Part shown: positions 21,990 through 32,861 of the stretch, in pieces | Position numbering within the stretch: position 1 is the first letter of the stretch | Layout of the letters: every line of letters begins with the position of its first letter | DNA from: Beroe forskalii | Lineage: Eukaryota; Ctenophora; Nuda; Beroida; Beroidae | Reading direction: 5' to 3' | Assembly (NCBI GenBank): GCA_011033025.1 | Contig: WFMF01000467.1 | Span: 1 to 64,000 of the forward strand | DNA: 64,000 nucleotides | The notes under the pieces: model-generated | The model's database searches: none | Told to the model about the DNA's origin: nothing | Seen by the model: the letters and a program-made list of their open reading frames with translations, nothing else | Program-made: the position numbers and the translations under genes

Positions 21990-22690
21990 GTATAGTACTA
22001 TAGTAATACACACAGCCACAGTAAGTTACAATGTTATTAACAAGTAGGTAACTGATAAGACAGCGATAAAATCAAACGAATGCAATAATGGTTTGCTGCA
22101 ACTGAAATTTAAGAGTCATTATGTGAGAGTCATTATGTAACACAGATAATGACCTAAATCATTATATTAGACCAGGATTTGGGTTTTTGATGCAATTTAC
22201 TCAGTATAAGTTGGTTTTCGTCGCTATTTTTGAGCAAAAAATTCTTGGTTTGGCAACTGCTTGCAAAAATTTTCGTCTAAGGGGCCAGTTAAAATGGTTC
22301 AACAGGAAAAAATTATTCGATTTTTTGTCCATAGGGTCAATAACTCAATAAGGTAGCTAATATAAGTAAGTGAAACAATAAAACAAATGTGACGCGCAGA
22401 GTCCTACTTGATGTTAATGTTCAACCTGTAAACTACTACTTTGCGTATAGAAAATATCATCGCGTGTTCCATGCAGAAGATGATTTCGCGAAGTGGATGC
22501 AGATTTGAGACAATGAGCGCGCGTCGGAAACTTGTTATTCTGCGTGTGCTGTTGGGTTTACTGCATCACCAATCATCAAATTATGTAATTCCCTCAAAAA
22601 AATTCTATGCCAAATTATGAAAAACAATTTTCATTTCAATAACTGAATTGATCGGCTTTGCGGTCATGAAATGGACCCACCGTCCAAATA
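21990..22690. other. No gene seen; flank of a nested repeat
   Basis: This is AT-rich sequence. The segment GCAGAAGATGATTTCGCGAA at about 22470 resembles CAGAAGATGATTCCGCGGG at about 24534, which suggests that this flank belongs to the 23.5-24.6 kb repeat. Confidence 0.4.
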
Positions 22691-23503
22691 CACTCAGTTT
22701 TTTTTATAAGAAACTTATTGAAATCCTAGGCTACAAGTTTCTTATTTTTTCACGATTTTGAGCCTAAAAGTTTCTTAATCGGTTTCTTAATTCTACAGAC
22801 CGACATACCGTACGAAAATGTCTACGAAATTTCCAACATAGGAACCTACTGTAGACTGTAGTTGAGGATTAGAATCGAACCTTCTGATATTTTCAGTTAA
22901 ATTATACACTTTTAAGCATGTACCTATCTTAAAAGATTTGTGCAGCTGTATACAATAATGTTCAGGGATCTTCATCAAATGTTCTTCCAAAAAAGTTTGA
23001 AATTTAGATAATATCTAAATCCTATAATGCTTGGAACTTTTGGAAATAGATATGGAACTGTAATAGTGTCCTGTCGCAACAACAATTTCTAAATTTCTGT
23101 TTTGTGCTTTAGTATCTGGCATGTTACTTTAAACCGAAAAAAATCATGAAGGTTCATTTTCTAAACTTCTATTCTATATTATGATCAATTATCACATATC
23201 CAGTGTAATACTGTAATAGAAGTTCAATAGAAGTACTAGATTAGTTTCGGAATGTTCACAATCAAAATAGGGGTCTGGGGGCGCAGCCCCCAGAAGCCAG
23301 ACGTATCATGTTAAAAAGAATTTCAGTTGCAATAGGATTTTATACACAAATTTCAAAATCCTAGGCTAGAAGTTTCTTAATTTCTTAATTGTAAATCAGT
23401 GAAGTTTCTTAATTTTTCCGAAATTCTAGGCTAAGTTTCTTAAATTTTCGGAAATCCTAGGCTAAGTTTCTTATAGACAGTTTCTTATAAAAAAAACTGA
23501 GTG
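22691..23503. mobile_element. 813-bp MITE with TA target duplication
   Basis: Terminal inverted repeats are CACTCAGTTTTTTTTATAAG on the left and CTTATAAAAAAAACTGAGTG on the right, flanked by TA. GAAATCCTAGGCTA and TTTCTTAATTT recur inside both ends in opposite orientation. There is a short GC-rich patch at about 23275 (GGGGGCGCAGCCCCCAGAAG). No transposase is present. Confidence 0.8.
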
Positions 23504-23505
23504 TA

Positions 23506-24560
23506 GGCCCATTTTCAAAATGCTCAAATCGATCTGGAAACACTTCCAATCGATTATAAACATCCTCCAAGGTATTCAACAAAGTTTTACGGCCCTAAAT
23601 TGATGTTAAGTGCCCCGGACACTCTGCATCCACGTCGCAAATTCTTGTTCAAAAAAGTGGATGTAAATGAGACAAATTTGAGACATCGATTTTCTACCTA
23701 TAAAAGCGGTATTTTGTGACTTCCTATGATACAAAATGGTTTGTAGGATAGTTCTAAAGGATTAACAACCTGTCACGGGCCAGTTTGGTCATTTTGGGCC
23801 CAATTATGACCCAAATGGGCCCAAAAAGGCCCAATTTTCAAATTGTGCCAATCGATCTGGAAACACGTCCAATCGATTTATAAACATCCTCCGAGGTATT
23901 TTACAAAGTATTACGGCCCTAAATTGATTATTAAGTGCCCCGTACATGTACACTAAGTATCCACTTCGCATATTTTCGCGTTCATATAAGTGGAATGTGG
24001 ATGCAAATGAGACAAATTTGAGACATTGAATTTTTGCTATACCATCGACTAAATTGGCCCCAGAGAGGTTAGAACTATCCTACAAACCATTTGGTATCAT
24101 CGGAAGTCACAAAATACCGCTTTTATAGCCAGAGACCCAATGTCTCAAATTTGTCTCATTTGCATCCAAGAATATACGAAGTGGATGCAGAGTGTCCGGG
24201 GCACTTAATATCAATTTAGGGCCGTAAAACTTTGTAAAATACCTCGGAGGATGTTTATAAATAGATTGGAAGTGTTTCCAGATCGATTGGAGCAATTTGA
24301 AAATTGGGCCTTTTTGGGCCCATTTGGGCCATAATTGGGCCCAAAATGACCAAACTGGCCCGTGACAGGTTGGACATCCTTCAGAACTATCCTACAAACC
24401 ATTTGGCATCATTGGAAGTCACAAAATACCCCTTTTATTGCCAGAAAATCGATGTCTCAAATTTGTCTCAAATTTGTCTCAAATTTGTCTCATTGCATCC
24501 ACTTTGCATCCACTTTGGCGGAATCATGAACCAGAAGATGATTCCGCGGGTTGGATGCAA
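23506..24560. repeat. Foldback with direct and inverted 300-bp units
   Basis: Units marked by ATCGATCTGGAAACAC and TACGGCCCTAAATTGAT occur twice in direct order (about 23520 and 23840), then inverted from about 24070 (CAATTTAGGGCCGTAAAAC near 24213). The runs TGGGCCCAATTATGGCCC and GCCCAAAAAGGCCCAATTTT are themselves palindromic. No gene was seen. Confidence 0.75.
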
Positions 24561-24687
24561 ATTGGGAAAATCCGTGCGCGCTAGATATATGCGATTCTGT
24601 AGAATGAAGTTGGGAAAATTTTACCAATTTCTTAAAAGTGACTCAGACTGATTGAAATATGATTGAATAGACGGATTAGAATATATG

Positions 24688-24832
24688 TACTTTAGAGGCG
24701 TAAGACGAATATAATATTTAAATGTCGACAGCGCAGCTGGAGACATTTAAATAATTTGGAGTGCGAGGCGAAGCGAAGCTGAGCCGAGTGCTCTAAATCA
24801 TATTTCTGCGGTGAGTTTGAGCCTCTAAAGTA
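24688..24832. mobile_element. 145-bp MITE, TACTTTAGAGGC ends
   Basis: Terminal repeats TACTTTAGAGGC and GCCTCTAAAGTA enclose a short palindromic body (ATATTTAAATGTCGAC...). It shares the TACTTTAG terminus with the 26445-26626 MITE. Confidence 0.7.
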
Positions 24833-25187
24833 CTATAGTAGTCGAACGGTGTATACAAGACACACCCTGCACACAACAAGCACACATTACCTTATATGGT
24901 AATAAGCAAAATGCTTGTTTACACATATCAAAAAAGCGCATAACTCAGCCGTTTTTTGAGCAATTTTGATCAAATATTTTCAGGATATCACGGGCAACAT
25001 ATGGCCAATATAATCCTGGAGTAGCTAACATTTTTGACCTTCAGAAGTTGAGATATGGCAAATAAACCGGTATTTTGTTTCTTTAAGTTATCGCTTGAAA
25101 ACTGGCTTTTCGGTCATAACTCCGCTTCTGGAGTTCAAAAATGAATCTAAACTTCACTGAGATGTTGCTTTTATGAAGCTCTAGATA
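24833..25187. other. No gene seen
   Basis: This is AT-rich sequence between two small elements. Its outer motif TAGTAGTC (24839) is inverted near 26434 (GACTACTA), so 24.83-26.44 kb may itself be an older element into which the hAT copy inserted. It ends with the left target duplication TCTAGATA of that hAT element. Confidence 0.4.
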
Positions 25188-26227
25188 CAGGGCCGTAATT
25201 CCCGGGGGGGGCTAGGGGGGCTGAAGCCCCCCCCAAGATTTTTGAACTGACTCAAAAAATTCTAACTCCCTATTAAAATTTCCAACTTTACCGATCTTTA
25301 CAGTTTACTCATTGAATGGGGAATGATATTGATGCATCATTCGCAATTGCGAAGGTTTCAACATCATATCAACTCTTCATGTATGCTAGTTTGTAGGTTC
25401 ATCATGGTATTTTTTATCTACAAACCACAGTACAGAAGTGCTGTAATAAATCCATGTCTCCATAGTAAGTAGGCAAAAATAATAATAATAAGGAAAGAAA
25501 TAACTAAATATCGTGCTCATATCATGCTCATAACATGATCATAGATTTATGCAAGTGACAAACTCGAATGAATAAAAAAGATTCAATGATTGAGGGCGAG
25601 CTCCGGATGGAGGATGGAGTGTCTTCTGACCATTGGGCGAAACGGCAATTGAGTGCACCGGTCATGCTAATGATGGGGCGGAGTGGGGTGCCTTGCTTGT
25701 GTACTTTGGGCAGACCGTTTCGCCCAATGGTTGGGAGACGCTCTGTCCACCATCTGGAGCTCGCTCTCAATAATCAAGGACTCCTTCAGCCTCAGGGATA
25801 TCTTGGGGAAGTCAAAAAGATTCAATGATGTTCATAATAATTTAACACCTTAAAACAAGCAAGTGCTCTGGGCTAACAATGGGTCATCAGTTGGGTAAGG
25901 GTGATTATGAGGCACAATATGTCTGCACACGGTTTTTTAACATGAAAAATTGCTCAAGACTTGTTAAAGTACCATTGTATACGACTCATAATTTTCACGA
26001 TTCTTGCCCATTTCTGTAGGCCAAAATTCATTCTCAGACATTGAAAACCCCAAAAATTTTCCGGGGGCTCCGCCCCCCTAACCCCCCGCCAGGGGCTCTG
26101 CCCCTGGACCCCGCTGGGGGCTGCGCCCCCAGACCCCTGCCGCCAGGGGCTCCGCCCCTGGACCCATCCCCTGGCCTCGCTTCGCTCGCCCAGCCCCCCC
26201 AACTCGAAATTGAGAATTACGGCCCTG
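25188..26227. mobile_element. hAT-type non-autonomous element, copy 2 (1040 bp, intact ends)
   Basis: The ends are CAGGGCCGTAATTC and GAATTACGGCCCTG, a perfect 14-bp inverted repeat. It is flanked by the perfect 8-bp direct repeat TCTAGATA at 25180-25187 and 26228-26235. CAGGG termini with 8-bp duplications are typical of hAT elements. The body is nearly identical to copy 1, including the minus-strand RT fragment and the GC-rich 3' units. No transposase is encoded. Confidence 0.92.
25630..25716 (-). pseudogene. Captured reverse-transcriptase fragment in hAT copy 2
   Basis: The minus-strand GLPKVHKQGTPLRPIIS segment is the same as in copy 1 (with Cys in place of one Tyr). It is flanked on both sides by an inverted copy of CCATTGGGCGAAACGG/CCGTTTCGCCCAATGG. 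This suggests that the fragment was acquired once, before the two hAT copies spread. Confidence 0.6.
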
Positions 26228-26444
26228 TCTAGATATCCTGAAAGTTTCATCAAGTTTGCTCAAAAAACCTCGGAGATATGCACATTTTTGTAACGCAAAA
26301 GCAAAGGTCGCGTAGATGTGTATTTAAATTGGTATTAAATTACAGTGTGTCATAACAAACACATGATATAAAGCGCGTGTGGCAACACTACGGATATATT
26401 ACTACCCTCTAAATCGGTCTAAACCTGTCGTGAGACTACTATAT

Positions 26445-26626
26445 GTACTTTAGCGAAAGACCAGGAATTAACATATCTCTATTACATACGAATGAAATGA
26501 GTATGTAATAGGATATAAATATTGAGTAGCTTGCTACGAAATATTTATATCTAATTTATCACGCGACACTCGAAGAGTGGAGCCGTGATAAATTTAGATA
26601 TGTTATGAATGGCTTTCGCTAAAGTA
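26445..26626. mobile_element. 182-bp MITE, TACTTTAGCGAAAG ends (intact)
   Basis: Terminal repeats TACTTTAGCGAAAG and CTTTCGCTAAAGTA enclose a palindromic middle (AATATTTATATCTAATTTAT next to AGGATATAAATATTGAG). This is the intact reference for the truncated copy at 4861-5029. Confidence 0.85.
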
Positions 26627-26785
26627 ATATAATAGTCGAACGTGTTCTGCATATTTGTAACACGTAGGTTATATGTAGCTGTGGTTTGGGGATGACTGTG
26701 AATAATATTCATCTTGGGGCTATAAATTACATGAGGATACAAAGAAGACGCATGATAACTTGGCATGTGAATTAGCAAAGATCTA

Positions 26786-27557
26786 CCTTAGTGGTAGAAA
26801 TTAAGATGTGTATTTATTAAGGACGTACTTATTAAGAAGTGTACTAATTAAGGCAGTAAAATTTCTCCAAAAATCAGGCAAATCTAGGACTAAATTTCAC
26901 GTCGTTTCACCAATTTTCAACCAAACATACCGATATGAAAACAAGCCGAGGGCAGTTTTTTTCCATTGAATTCAATTTATTTACTATGAAATAGACAAAA
27001 GTAAAACTAGGCGTTCTAGAGAAACGGGTCAATGAGCATCCTAGATTCGACACCAATGCAGTGTGACTGCGGATTCTAAGAAATCATGTCAACAAGAACT
27101 ATCAGTTCGATGAAAGATTGGATGATGATTCCGCTGAAATTTTGAAGGCCTTGTTTCCTGATGAAAACATCGAAGATATCGAAGATGATTCTATTGGACT
27201 TGAAGTGGAAGATATGGAAGATGTGCAGGAAGACGAAGAAGCTGAAGAAATGCCTTTAAGTTTTATCGAGTGATAATTGTTTATCATATCAAGTTTGATT
27301 TCGTCTGCACTGATGCTTTCGCTGAAAAATCCTGAACCTGTATTGAGAGAAAATAGAATACCTTGATATTGTAGTGAATGAAAAGAAAGGTATCAATGTA
27401 TAAATCTTTACTTTAACAAAATTTTCTAAAATTTTGGTATTGTACAAATTACGGTAGGTAGAAATTAAGATTTGTATAATTTAAGGAGTGTACTATTTAA
27501 GACAGTAAAATCGCTCACTGCCTTAAATAGTACACTTCTTAATTTCTACCACTAAGG
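26786..27557. mobile_element. CCTTAGTGG-family element (772 bp) with TA target site
   Basis: Terminal repeats CCTTAGTGGTAGAAATTAAG and TTAATTTCTACCACTAAGG are flanked by TA. The XY copy at 15110 lacks this insertion (AAAGATC followed directly by GATTTTATATTATG). The interior carries a short degraded acidic C-terminal coding remnant on the plus strand. Confidence 0.8.
27028..27273 (+). pseudogene. Acidic C-terminal coding remnant inside the CCTTAGTGG element
   Basis: The plus-strand frame reads VNEHPRFDTNAV, an in-frame TGA, then LRILRNHVNKNYQFDERLDD and an acidic tail ending MPLSFIE. Acidic tails are common at the ends of Tc1/mariner and pogo transposases, so this may be the 3' end of the autonomous ancestor. 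The family is not recognised and the catalytic region is absent. Confidence 0.4.
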
Positions 27558-27834
27558 TACTTTATATAATGTTGATGTAGAGAAGATATAACATTGATGC
27601 GGTGTCGGATTAAACAAATAGAGCTCATGTAATAGATGGGTTTTTCATTTAGCATCCTTATAAAGTGTATGTGAGAGACGCTTGATATCAAGGGATGTAA
27701 TTCGCAGAGGAGCTATGTTAAATGTGCGTGAGACTATTATAATTTAATAGATGATGGTTGATTGGTAAAGCCACTTTAAGGAGACTTTCCGTTTTAGGAT
27801 GCACGATTGAGGCATAATACTGAAAATGAACATT

Positions 27835-28315
27835 TATTGTATGATTTATATCGACTCAAATGTATTCAAAGAAGTCTAAAGAAAAAGTCCGCGTCTTTTC
27901 AGCAAAAATTAGATCATTTTGCTTAAAAACTCGCTTTATTTTCACCAAAAATGGATGCATCCAAGTGCGAATTTTGGTCTGAGAAAAAGTGGATGCATTT
28001 TCTCAATTTCGGGAAAACGACGCAGAATGACATTTAGGATGTTTATAAACACATTTGAGTCGATAGAAATCAATTAATTGAGCAATTTCAATTTTCGGCT
28101 TTTTTCGGCCTTTTTCGCCCATTTCGCCCATATCGGCCAAATTTCACAAAAGCGGTCCTAGGACTCGTGTACCATCTATACAAACATATTCCAACCATTT
28201 GGAATCATTTTCAGTGCATTAAACAGGCTAAAAAGCCATTTTCCCAAAATTGGGAAAATGCATCCACTTTTTCTCAGACCAAATTTCGCACTTGGATGCA
28301 TCCATTTTTACTGGT
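27835..28315. repeat. Foldback repeat with GGATGCATCCA arms
   Basis: AAAATGGATGCATCCAAGTG at about 27950 is mirrored by CACTTGGATGCATCCATTTT at about 28285. The TCTGAGAAAAAGTGGATGCA block is inverted near 28262, and ATCGACTCAAATGT is inverted near 28043. The centre is the TCGGCC/TTCGCCC-rich stretch at about 28100-28140. No gene was seen. Confidence 0.7.
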
Positions 28316-28317
28316 GT

Positions 28318-28560
28318 TACTGTATCGTAACGGTTCTACTGTGTCGTAACAGTGTTACTGTGTCGTAGAAATGAAAGTGTGTTGTAACGGTTCTACTGTC
28401 ACGTCAATGCATTACTGTATCGTAAAACTGGTTCATGTTGTTTTTGTTGATGTGATTGTTGAATGTTGATGCTGTCTTATAGTGTTAATGTTACATACCT
28501 GTGCGAGGAATTACCGTAAAATGTCACCTGCACGGCCAGCAGAACAAATGTTTACATATT
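28318..28560 (-). repeat. GTTACTGTGTCGTAAC-type repeat, inverted partner of 55540-55700
   Basis: TACTGTGTCGTAACAGTG units are followed by GTTGATGTGATTGTTGATG-like sequence and GAGGAATTACCGTAAAATGT, then CACCTGCACGGCCAGCAG. The last three blocks occur in reverse complement at about 55547-55620, where the CAGTAAC array is much longer. Confidence 0.75.
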
Positions 28561-28975
28561 GAAACGGCCACCATATTCCCAGAAACATTCAAAAACACAA
28601 CTTAGATGCTTTTTAACCAAGCTGAGTGATTGATTCATCGATACTAACTGATACTAACTATGGCCCAGGATATATGTCACAATTTTCAGCAATCGATTGG
28701 AAAAAAATGGACCAATGTTGACATATTATTGAAACGGCCACCACACTATATCTAGAAATATTTAAACATTGGTTTGAGATGCCTCATACTTTATTACCAA
28801 TCTTAATATGGGTCCCAACTCCCATAAAATTGTTGAGCAAGCTGTGTGGTATCTCGAAACATTGCAATTCACAGCAATGAGAGAAACATTGAGGGAACTA
28901 TGTGAGATTTGACTCTTTTATCGAGTTACTTGCTACCGATCAAAGCAACACAGAGTGCAACCCACCCCCTCTCAC
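28561..28975. repeat. Two diverged direct units, no gene
   Basis: ATTGAAACGGCCACCA occurs at about 28558 and 28730 in similar contexts (GTTTACATATTG / GTTGACATATTATTG). This suggests a duplicated unit of about 175 bases. The rest is AT-rich and unremarkable. Confidence 0.5.
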
Positions 28976-29111
28976 CTCCTGTTGAAAGTCCTCTTACACT
29001 CCTTGCACTTGAAGATCTTCTCCTCCCTCCGATGGGTCTTGTGTCCGTAGTACCGGGGACTAATCTCATACTTCGGAGACAGCTCATAGTCCCCCATTGC
29101 AACAAAGCGCT
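28976..29111 (-). CDS. Possible exon of a C2H2 zinc-finger gene
   Basis: A minus-strand frame with less AT-biased codons reads ERFVAMGDYELSPKYEISPR, then YYGHKTHRREEKIFKCKECKRTF. The end is the first half of a C2H2 finger (C-x2-C with TF). A strong donor, GAG|GTGAGA, follows at 28975-28974. A weaker acceptor, TAATGTAG|AG, is at about 29112. With these borders the exon is 136 nt and cuts the finger, as real exons often do. No neighbouring exon was identified within several kb, so it may be an isolated fragment. Confidence 0.35.
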
Positions 29112-29611
29112 CTACATTACATGCTACATAACAAGGGTTATTCAATGACGAAGCATAATGATTCAACATCTAGTTTCTTCAATTATAATAGGAAAAAAAT
29201 TTCAAGGAATTTTCAAATTGTAGCGTTATTCAAATAGCACACACTCAAAAGCATGTTAAAAGACTGGTGATGAGTAATTGACTGTAAGAAATGAATGATA
29301 TCAGCTGATTTAATGTTATTGTTAATTATTTTAAAGTCGAATTATAGTACTTGGAGTGGTTGGAAACAATATGAAATAATACATAGAATGCAGATATCAC
29401 AGACCACAGTGGATTTCAAATCAATTAAAATATTGTAATTGTGAATTGAAAATCACAAGATCCTTGATAATTCAGACGTTCAACGTTATAACACAAAAGA
29501 ACAAATAATTTTGCAAATCTTAGAATTATTGTACCCATGCCAAGGAAGACAAAACATGAACAGATCATGTAGCAGCTTTTGCAGCGAAATTTATTAAGCC
29601 TCTTATCATGC
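29112..29611. other. No gene seen
   Basis: This is AT-rich unique sequence without element ends, up to the left target duplication of the 29622-32414 element. Confidence 0.4.
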
Positions 29612-29829
29612 GACTTAACTCTTACCTTCCAAAAGTGGGTAGCAGGAGAAGCCAGGCTACCGAGGGGAAAATTTGACAAAACCGAGGGGATTTTCATGCC
29701 GAGATGCACGCACGCGCAGCGTGCGTGCAGCGCCGAAATCTCGAATAAAGATCTGATAAAAGATCAAGTTTATCCACAACTTATGTTATCTAATAACAAT
29801 GTAGATCAATTTTTACTGTAGGTAAAGAT

Positions 29830-30240
29830 GCATTAAATAGGTGGGGGAATACAAAGAGACATGAGGGGAAGTGATCATAAGGTGAGGGGTAGTGGGTAGT
29901 GAGGCAAGGGGAAGTGAAGCTGAGGGGATGATGGTGTGATTACTAGATGGGGTGAGGGGAATCATTTTGAAGACTGAGGAGATTTAAGGCGGGGGAATTA
30001 AGGTGAGGGGAAGTAAGCTGAGTTGACGTAAAGTGAGGGGAATTACCTAATTAAGGTGAAGGGAAGCGAGGTGAGGGGAAGTAACTTGGTGGATCGTGAT
30101 GAGATGTGAGGTGAGGGGAATTGAGGTGATGAAAGTATTAATTAAGACCAAAGGTGAGGATTGAAGGGAAGGTAAGACTAAGGCGAGAATTACTAAGATA
30201 GGTGGGGCATGGCGGGTGAGGGAAAAGCGACATGCCACAC
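29830..30240 (+). repeat. GGTGAGGGGAAGT minisatellite
   Basis: Degenerate repeats of GAGGTGAGGGGAAGTRA, about 14-20 bases each, span 400 bases. The strand is strongly purine-rich. No coding potential is credible. Confidence 0.7.
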
Positions 30241-30586
30241 GAGAATACTAGAATACTGACCATTATAAACTTTTGTAAAAGCTCAATGACAGATAATGGA
30301 TCTAGAAAACGGCTAGAAAAGGATCGTTAATCAAATTATACATTACCAGATTGATCTCAGGGGCAGATTCAGGTGCAAAACCCTTAAAAAAAATTTCGCC
30401 TGCGGCGGGCTGTTGGGATCCAATTATGTCACTTAATCGATAATAGACACAATTTCAGGTGTAAAACTTTCATAATTTTTGCCTACAGTACGGCTAGCTG
30501 TCTAATCACATTATACATTGACCAAATTGATCTCAGAAGCAGATTTAGGCACAAAATCTATAAAAATTTTCGCCTGCGGCGGGCTG

Positions 30587-32139
30587 GGTCGTATGAAAGT
30601 ATACCAATGACCCCCTGCTGACCCCCTGCTGACCCCCAGCTGACCCCCTACTGACCCCCTGCTGACCCCCTACTGACCCCCTACTGACCCCCTGGTGAAC
30701 CCCTACTGACCCCTGGTGACCCCTGGTGACCCCTACTGACCCCTAGTGACCCCTATTGACCCCCTACTGAACCCCTAATGACCCCTAGTGACCCCCTGGT
30801 GACCCCTAGTGACCCCCAGGTGACCCCCTGGTAACCCCCTACTGACCACCTACTGACCCCTACTGACCACTTCCTGATCATAATTCTAACATATATCATG
30901 AATGTTTTAAAAGCATTTAAAATAGCACTCAGCCTTATAATGACGCTTTATTGGTCAATTGCCACTCGATCAAGGCACCCTAAACGCACGCTCAAAACAT
31001 AAACGAGTCAGTTATATTTTTCATGTTCGTTATGTTATTCTGTTATTCAAGTCAGTCAAATAAGTCAGGACAGTCACGTTAGTCAAGTTATTCAAGTCAG
31101 TTCTGTCAGTCAGGTCAGTCAGGTCGGTCAAGTTGGTCAAGTTAGTCAAGCCATATTAGTCAAGCCACTTAAGTCAAGTTACTTTGATCAAGTCATGTCA
31201 TGTCAGTCATGTCAGTCATGTCAGTCATGTCAGTCATGTCAGTCATGTCAGTCATGTCAGTCATGTCAGTCATGTCAGTCATGTCAGTCATGTCAGTCAT
31301 GTCAGTCATGTCAGTCATGTCAGTCATGTCAGTCATGTCAGTCATGTCAGTCATGTCAGTCATGTCAGTCATGTCAGTCATGTCAGTCATGTCAGTCATG
31401 TCAGTCAGTCATGTCAGTCATGTCATGTCAGTCATGTCAGTCATGTCAGAGTCATGTCAGTCATGTCATGTCAGTCATGTCAGTCATGTCAGTCATGTCA
31501 GTCATGTCAGTCATGTCAGTCATGTCAGTCATGTCAGTCATGTCAGTCATGTCATTCATGTCAGTCATGTCAGTCATGTCAGTCATGTCAGTCATGTCAG
31601 TCATGTCAGTCATGTCAGTCATGTGAAGTTAGTTCGATTAAGTTATTCAAGTCAGCCAGGTCAGCCATACGGTAAAGTCAGACAAGTCCTGACTTATTTG
31701 ACTGACTTGAATAACAGAATAACATAACGAACATGAAAAATATAACTGACTCGTTTATGTTTTGAGCGTGCGTTTAGGGTGCCTTGATCGAGTGGCAATT
31801 GACCAATAAAGCGTCATTATAAGGCTGAGTGCTCTTTTAAATGCTTTTAAAACATTCATGATATATGTTAGAATTATGATCAGGAAGTGGTCAGTAGGGG
31901 GTCAGTAGGGGTTCACCAGGGGGTCACCAGGGGGTCACCAGGGGTTCTGGGGGGTCAGCAGGGGTCAATAGGGGTCAGCAGGGGTCAGTAGGGGGGTCAG
32001 TAGGGGTTCACCAGGGGTCACCAGGGGGTCAGTAGGGTTCACCAGGGGGTCAGTAGGGGGTCAGTAGGGGGTCAGCAGGGGGTCAGTAGGGGGTCAGCAG
32101 GGGGTCAGCAGGGGGTCATTGGTATACTTTCATACGACC
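30587..32139. mobile_element. 1.55-kb foldback nested in the 29.6-32.4 kb element
   Basis: The ends are GGTCGTATGAAAGTATACCA and its exact reverse complement, flanked by the 8-bp direct repeat GCGGGCTG at 30579-30586 and 32140-32147. The arms are mirror arrays of CTGACCCC (left, 30610-30870) and GGGGTCAG (right, 31888-32120). Unique mirrored sequence (ACATTCATGATATATGTTAG type) comes next, then a core of TCAGTCATG satellite. No protein is encoded. Confidence 0.85.
31193..31625 (+). repeat. 9-bp satellite TCAGTCATG
   Basis: There are about 48 near-perfect copies of TCATGTCAG, with a few unit losses (about 31405, 31420, 31448, 31463). Because nine is a multiple of three, several frames stay open on both strands, giving (HVS)n, (CQS)n, (MSV)n and (MTD)n. 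These are artefacts. Confidence 0.95.
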
Positions 32140-32424
32140 GCGGGCTGTTTTGATCCAATTATATGACTAAATGGATCCTAGACACAATCTCAGGTGTAAA
32201 ACTTTCGAAATTTTTGCCTATGGCTGGCTGTTTTAATCGCATGATAAATTAATCAAATTGAGGCGGATTCATGTGCAAAGCCTTAAAATTTTCGCCTGCG
32301 GCGGGCTATACTGATCGAATTATGTCACTTAGTTGGCGCGTGGCTCCGAGCAAGCTTGAAACCGAGGGGATTTTGATATCTGCTACCGAGGGGATTTTCC
32401 TTTTTGGAAGGTAAGACTTAACTC

Positions 32425-32857
32425 CGAATTTAAATATAGCCGATTAAAATGAGCTTATTTAAATCATGCCCACATATTATATTGGCCCGAATGCAGAAGT
32501 TAATGATTTCCCTTATCTTTAAGGAAAAGCTTTAAATTTAAGGGTTTCCTTCAAAAAATGACCTTTTCCCTTGAAACCAGTGGCAAATCTTGGAGAATTT
32601 AGGGCGTTTGAACTCGAAATTATGGTTTTCCGGCACTAGGGCACCCATGCTGGTGTGAACAAGCCATCTCAAGTTCAGAAATATGCATGCAGTACCAAAG
32701 TAGAGCGTGAAGAAGAGGTTCACTAAAACGTAGTTTACTTTAAGGAAATTGCTTTAAAAATGAGGGAATCCCTTATAATTGAAAGGGAAACCCTTAAAAA
32801 TTGAGGGGATCCCTCAGCAAATCCACTATTTTTTAAGGGATTCCCCTATGTTTTCCC
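32425..32857. other. No gene seen
   Basis: This is AT-rich sequence with scattered AAGGGTTTCC/GGAAACCCTT and TTAAGGGATTCCC motifs in both orientations (about 32520-32850). These suggest a decayed palindromic element next to the TTAA element. Confidence 0.4.
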
Positions 32858-32861
32858 TTAA

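Larger units (their letters stand above)
26735..27730 (+). repeat. Dispersed repeat XY, third copy, with nested MITE
   Basis: The left part (GATACAAAGAAGACGCATGA...AAAGATC) is at 26735-26783. The right part, TTTATATAATGTTGATGTAG through GCGTGAGACTATTA, is at 27560-27740. It matches 15060-15181 and 8138-8233/9236-9262. It holds the CCTTAGTGG MITE and is the empty site for the hAT insertion at 8234. Confidence 0.8.
29622..32414. mobile_element. 2.8-kb non-autonomous element with 10-bp target duplication
   Basis: Terminal inverted repeats TTACCTTCCAAAA and TTTTGGAAGGTAA are flanked by the direct repeat GACTTAACTC at 29612-29621 and 32415-32424. Inside each end lies ACCGAGGGGATTTT-type sequence. 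A G-rich GAGGTGAGGGGAAGT minisatellite (29830-30240) and tandem units with CGCCTGCGGCGGGCTG (30330-30590, resuming at 32140) fill the body, into which a second foldback inserted. A 9-10-bp duplication fits Mutator-like elements, but no transposase is present to confirm this. Confidence 0.75.

Noticed and set aside
31184-31727. Long (HVS)n, (CQS)n and (MSV)n proteins
   Set aside because: All arise from a 9-bp satellite read in several frames. The length is a multiple of three, so stops never appear. The structure is a foldback core, not a gene.
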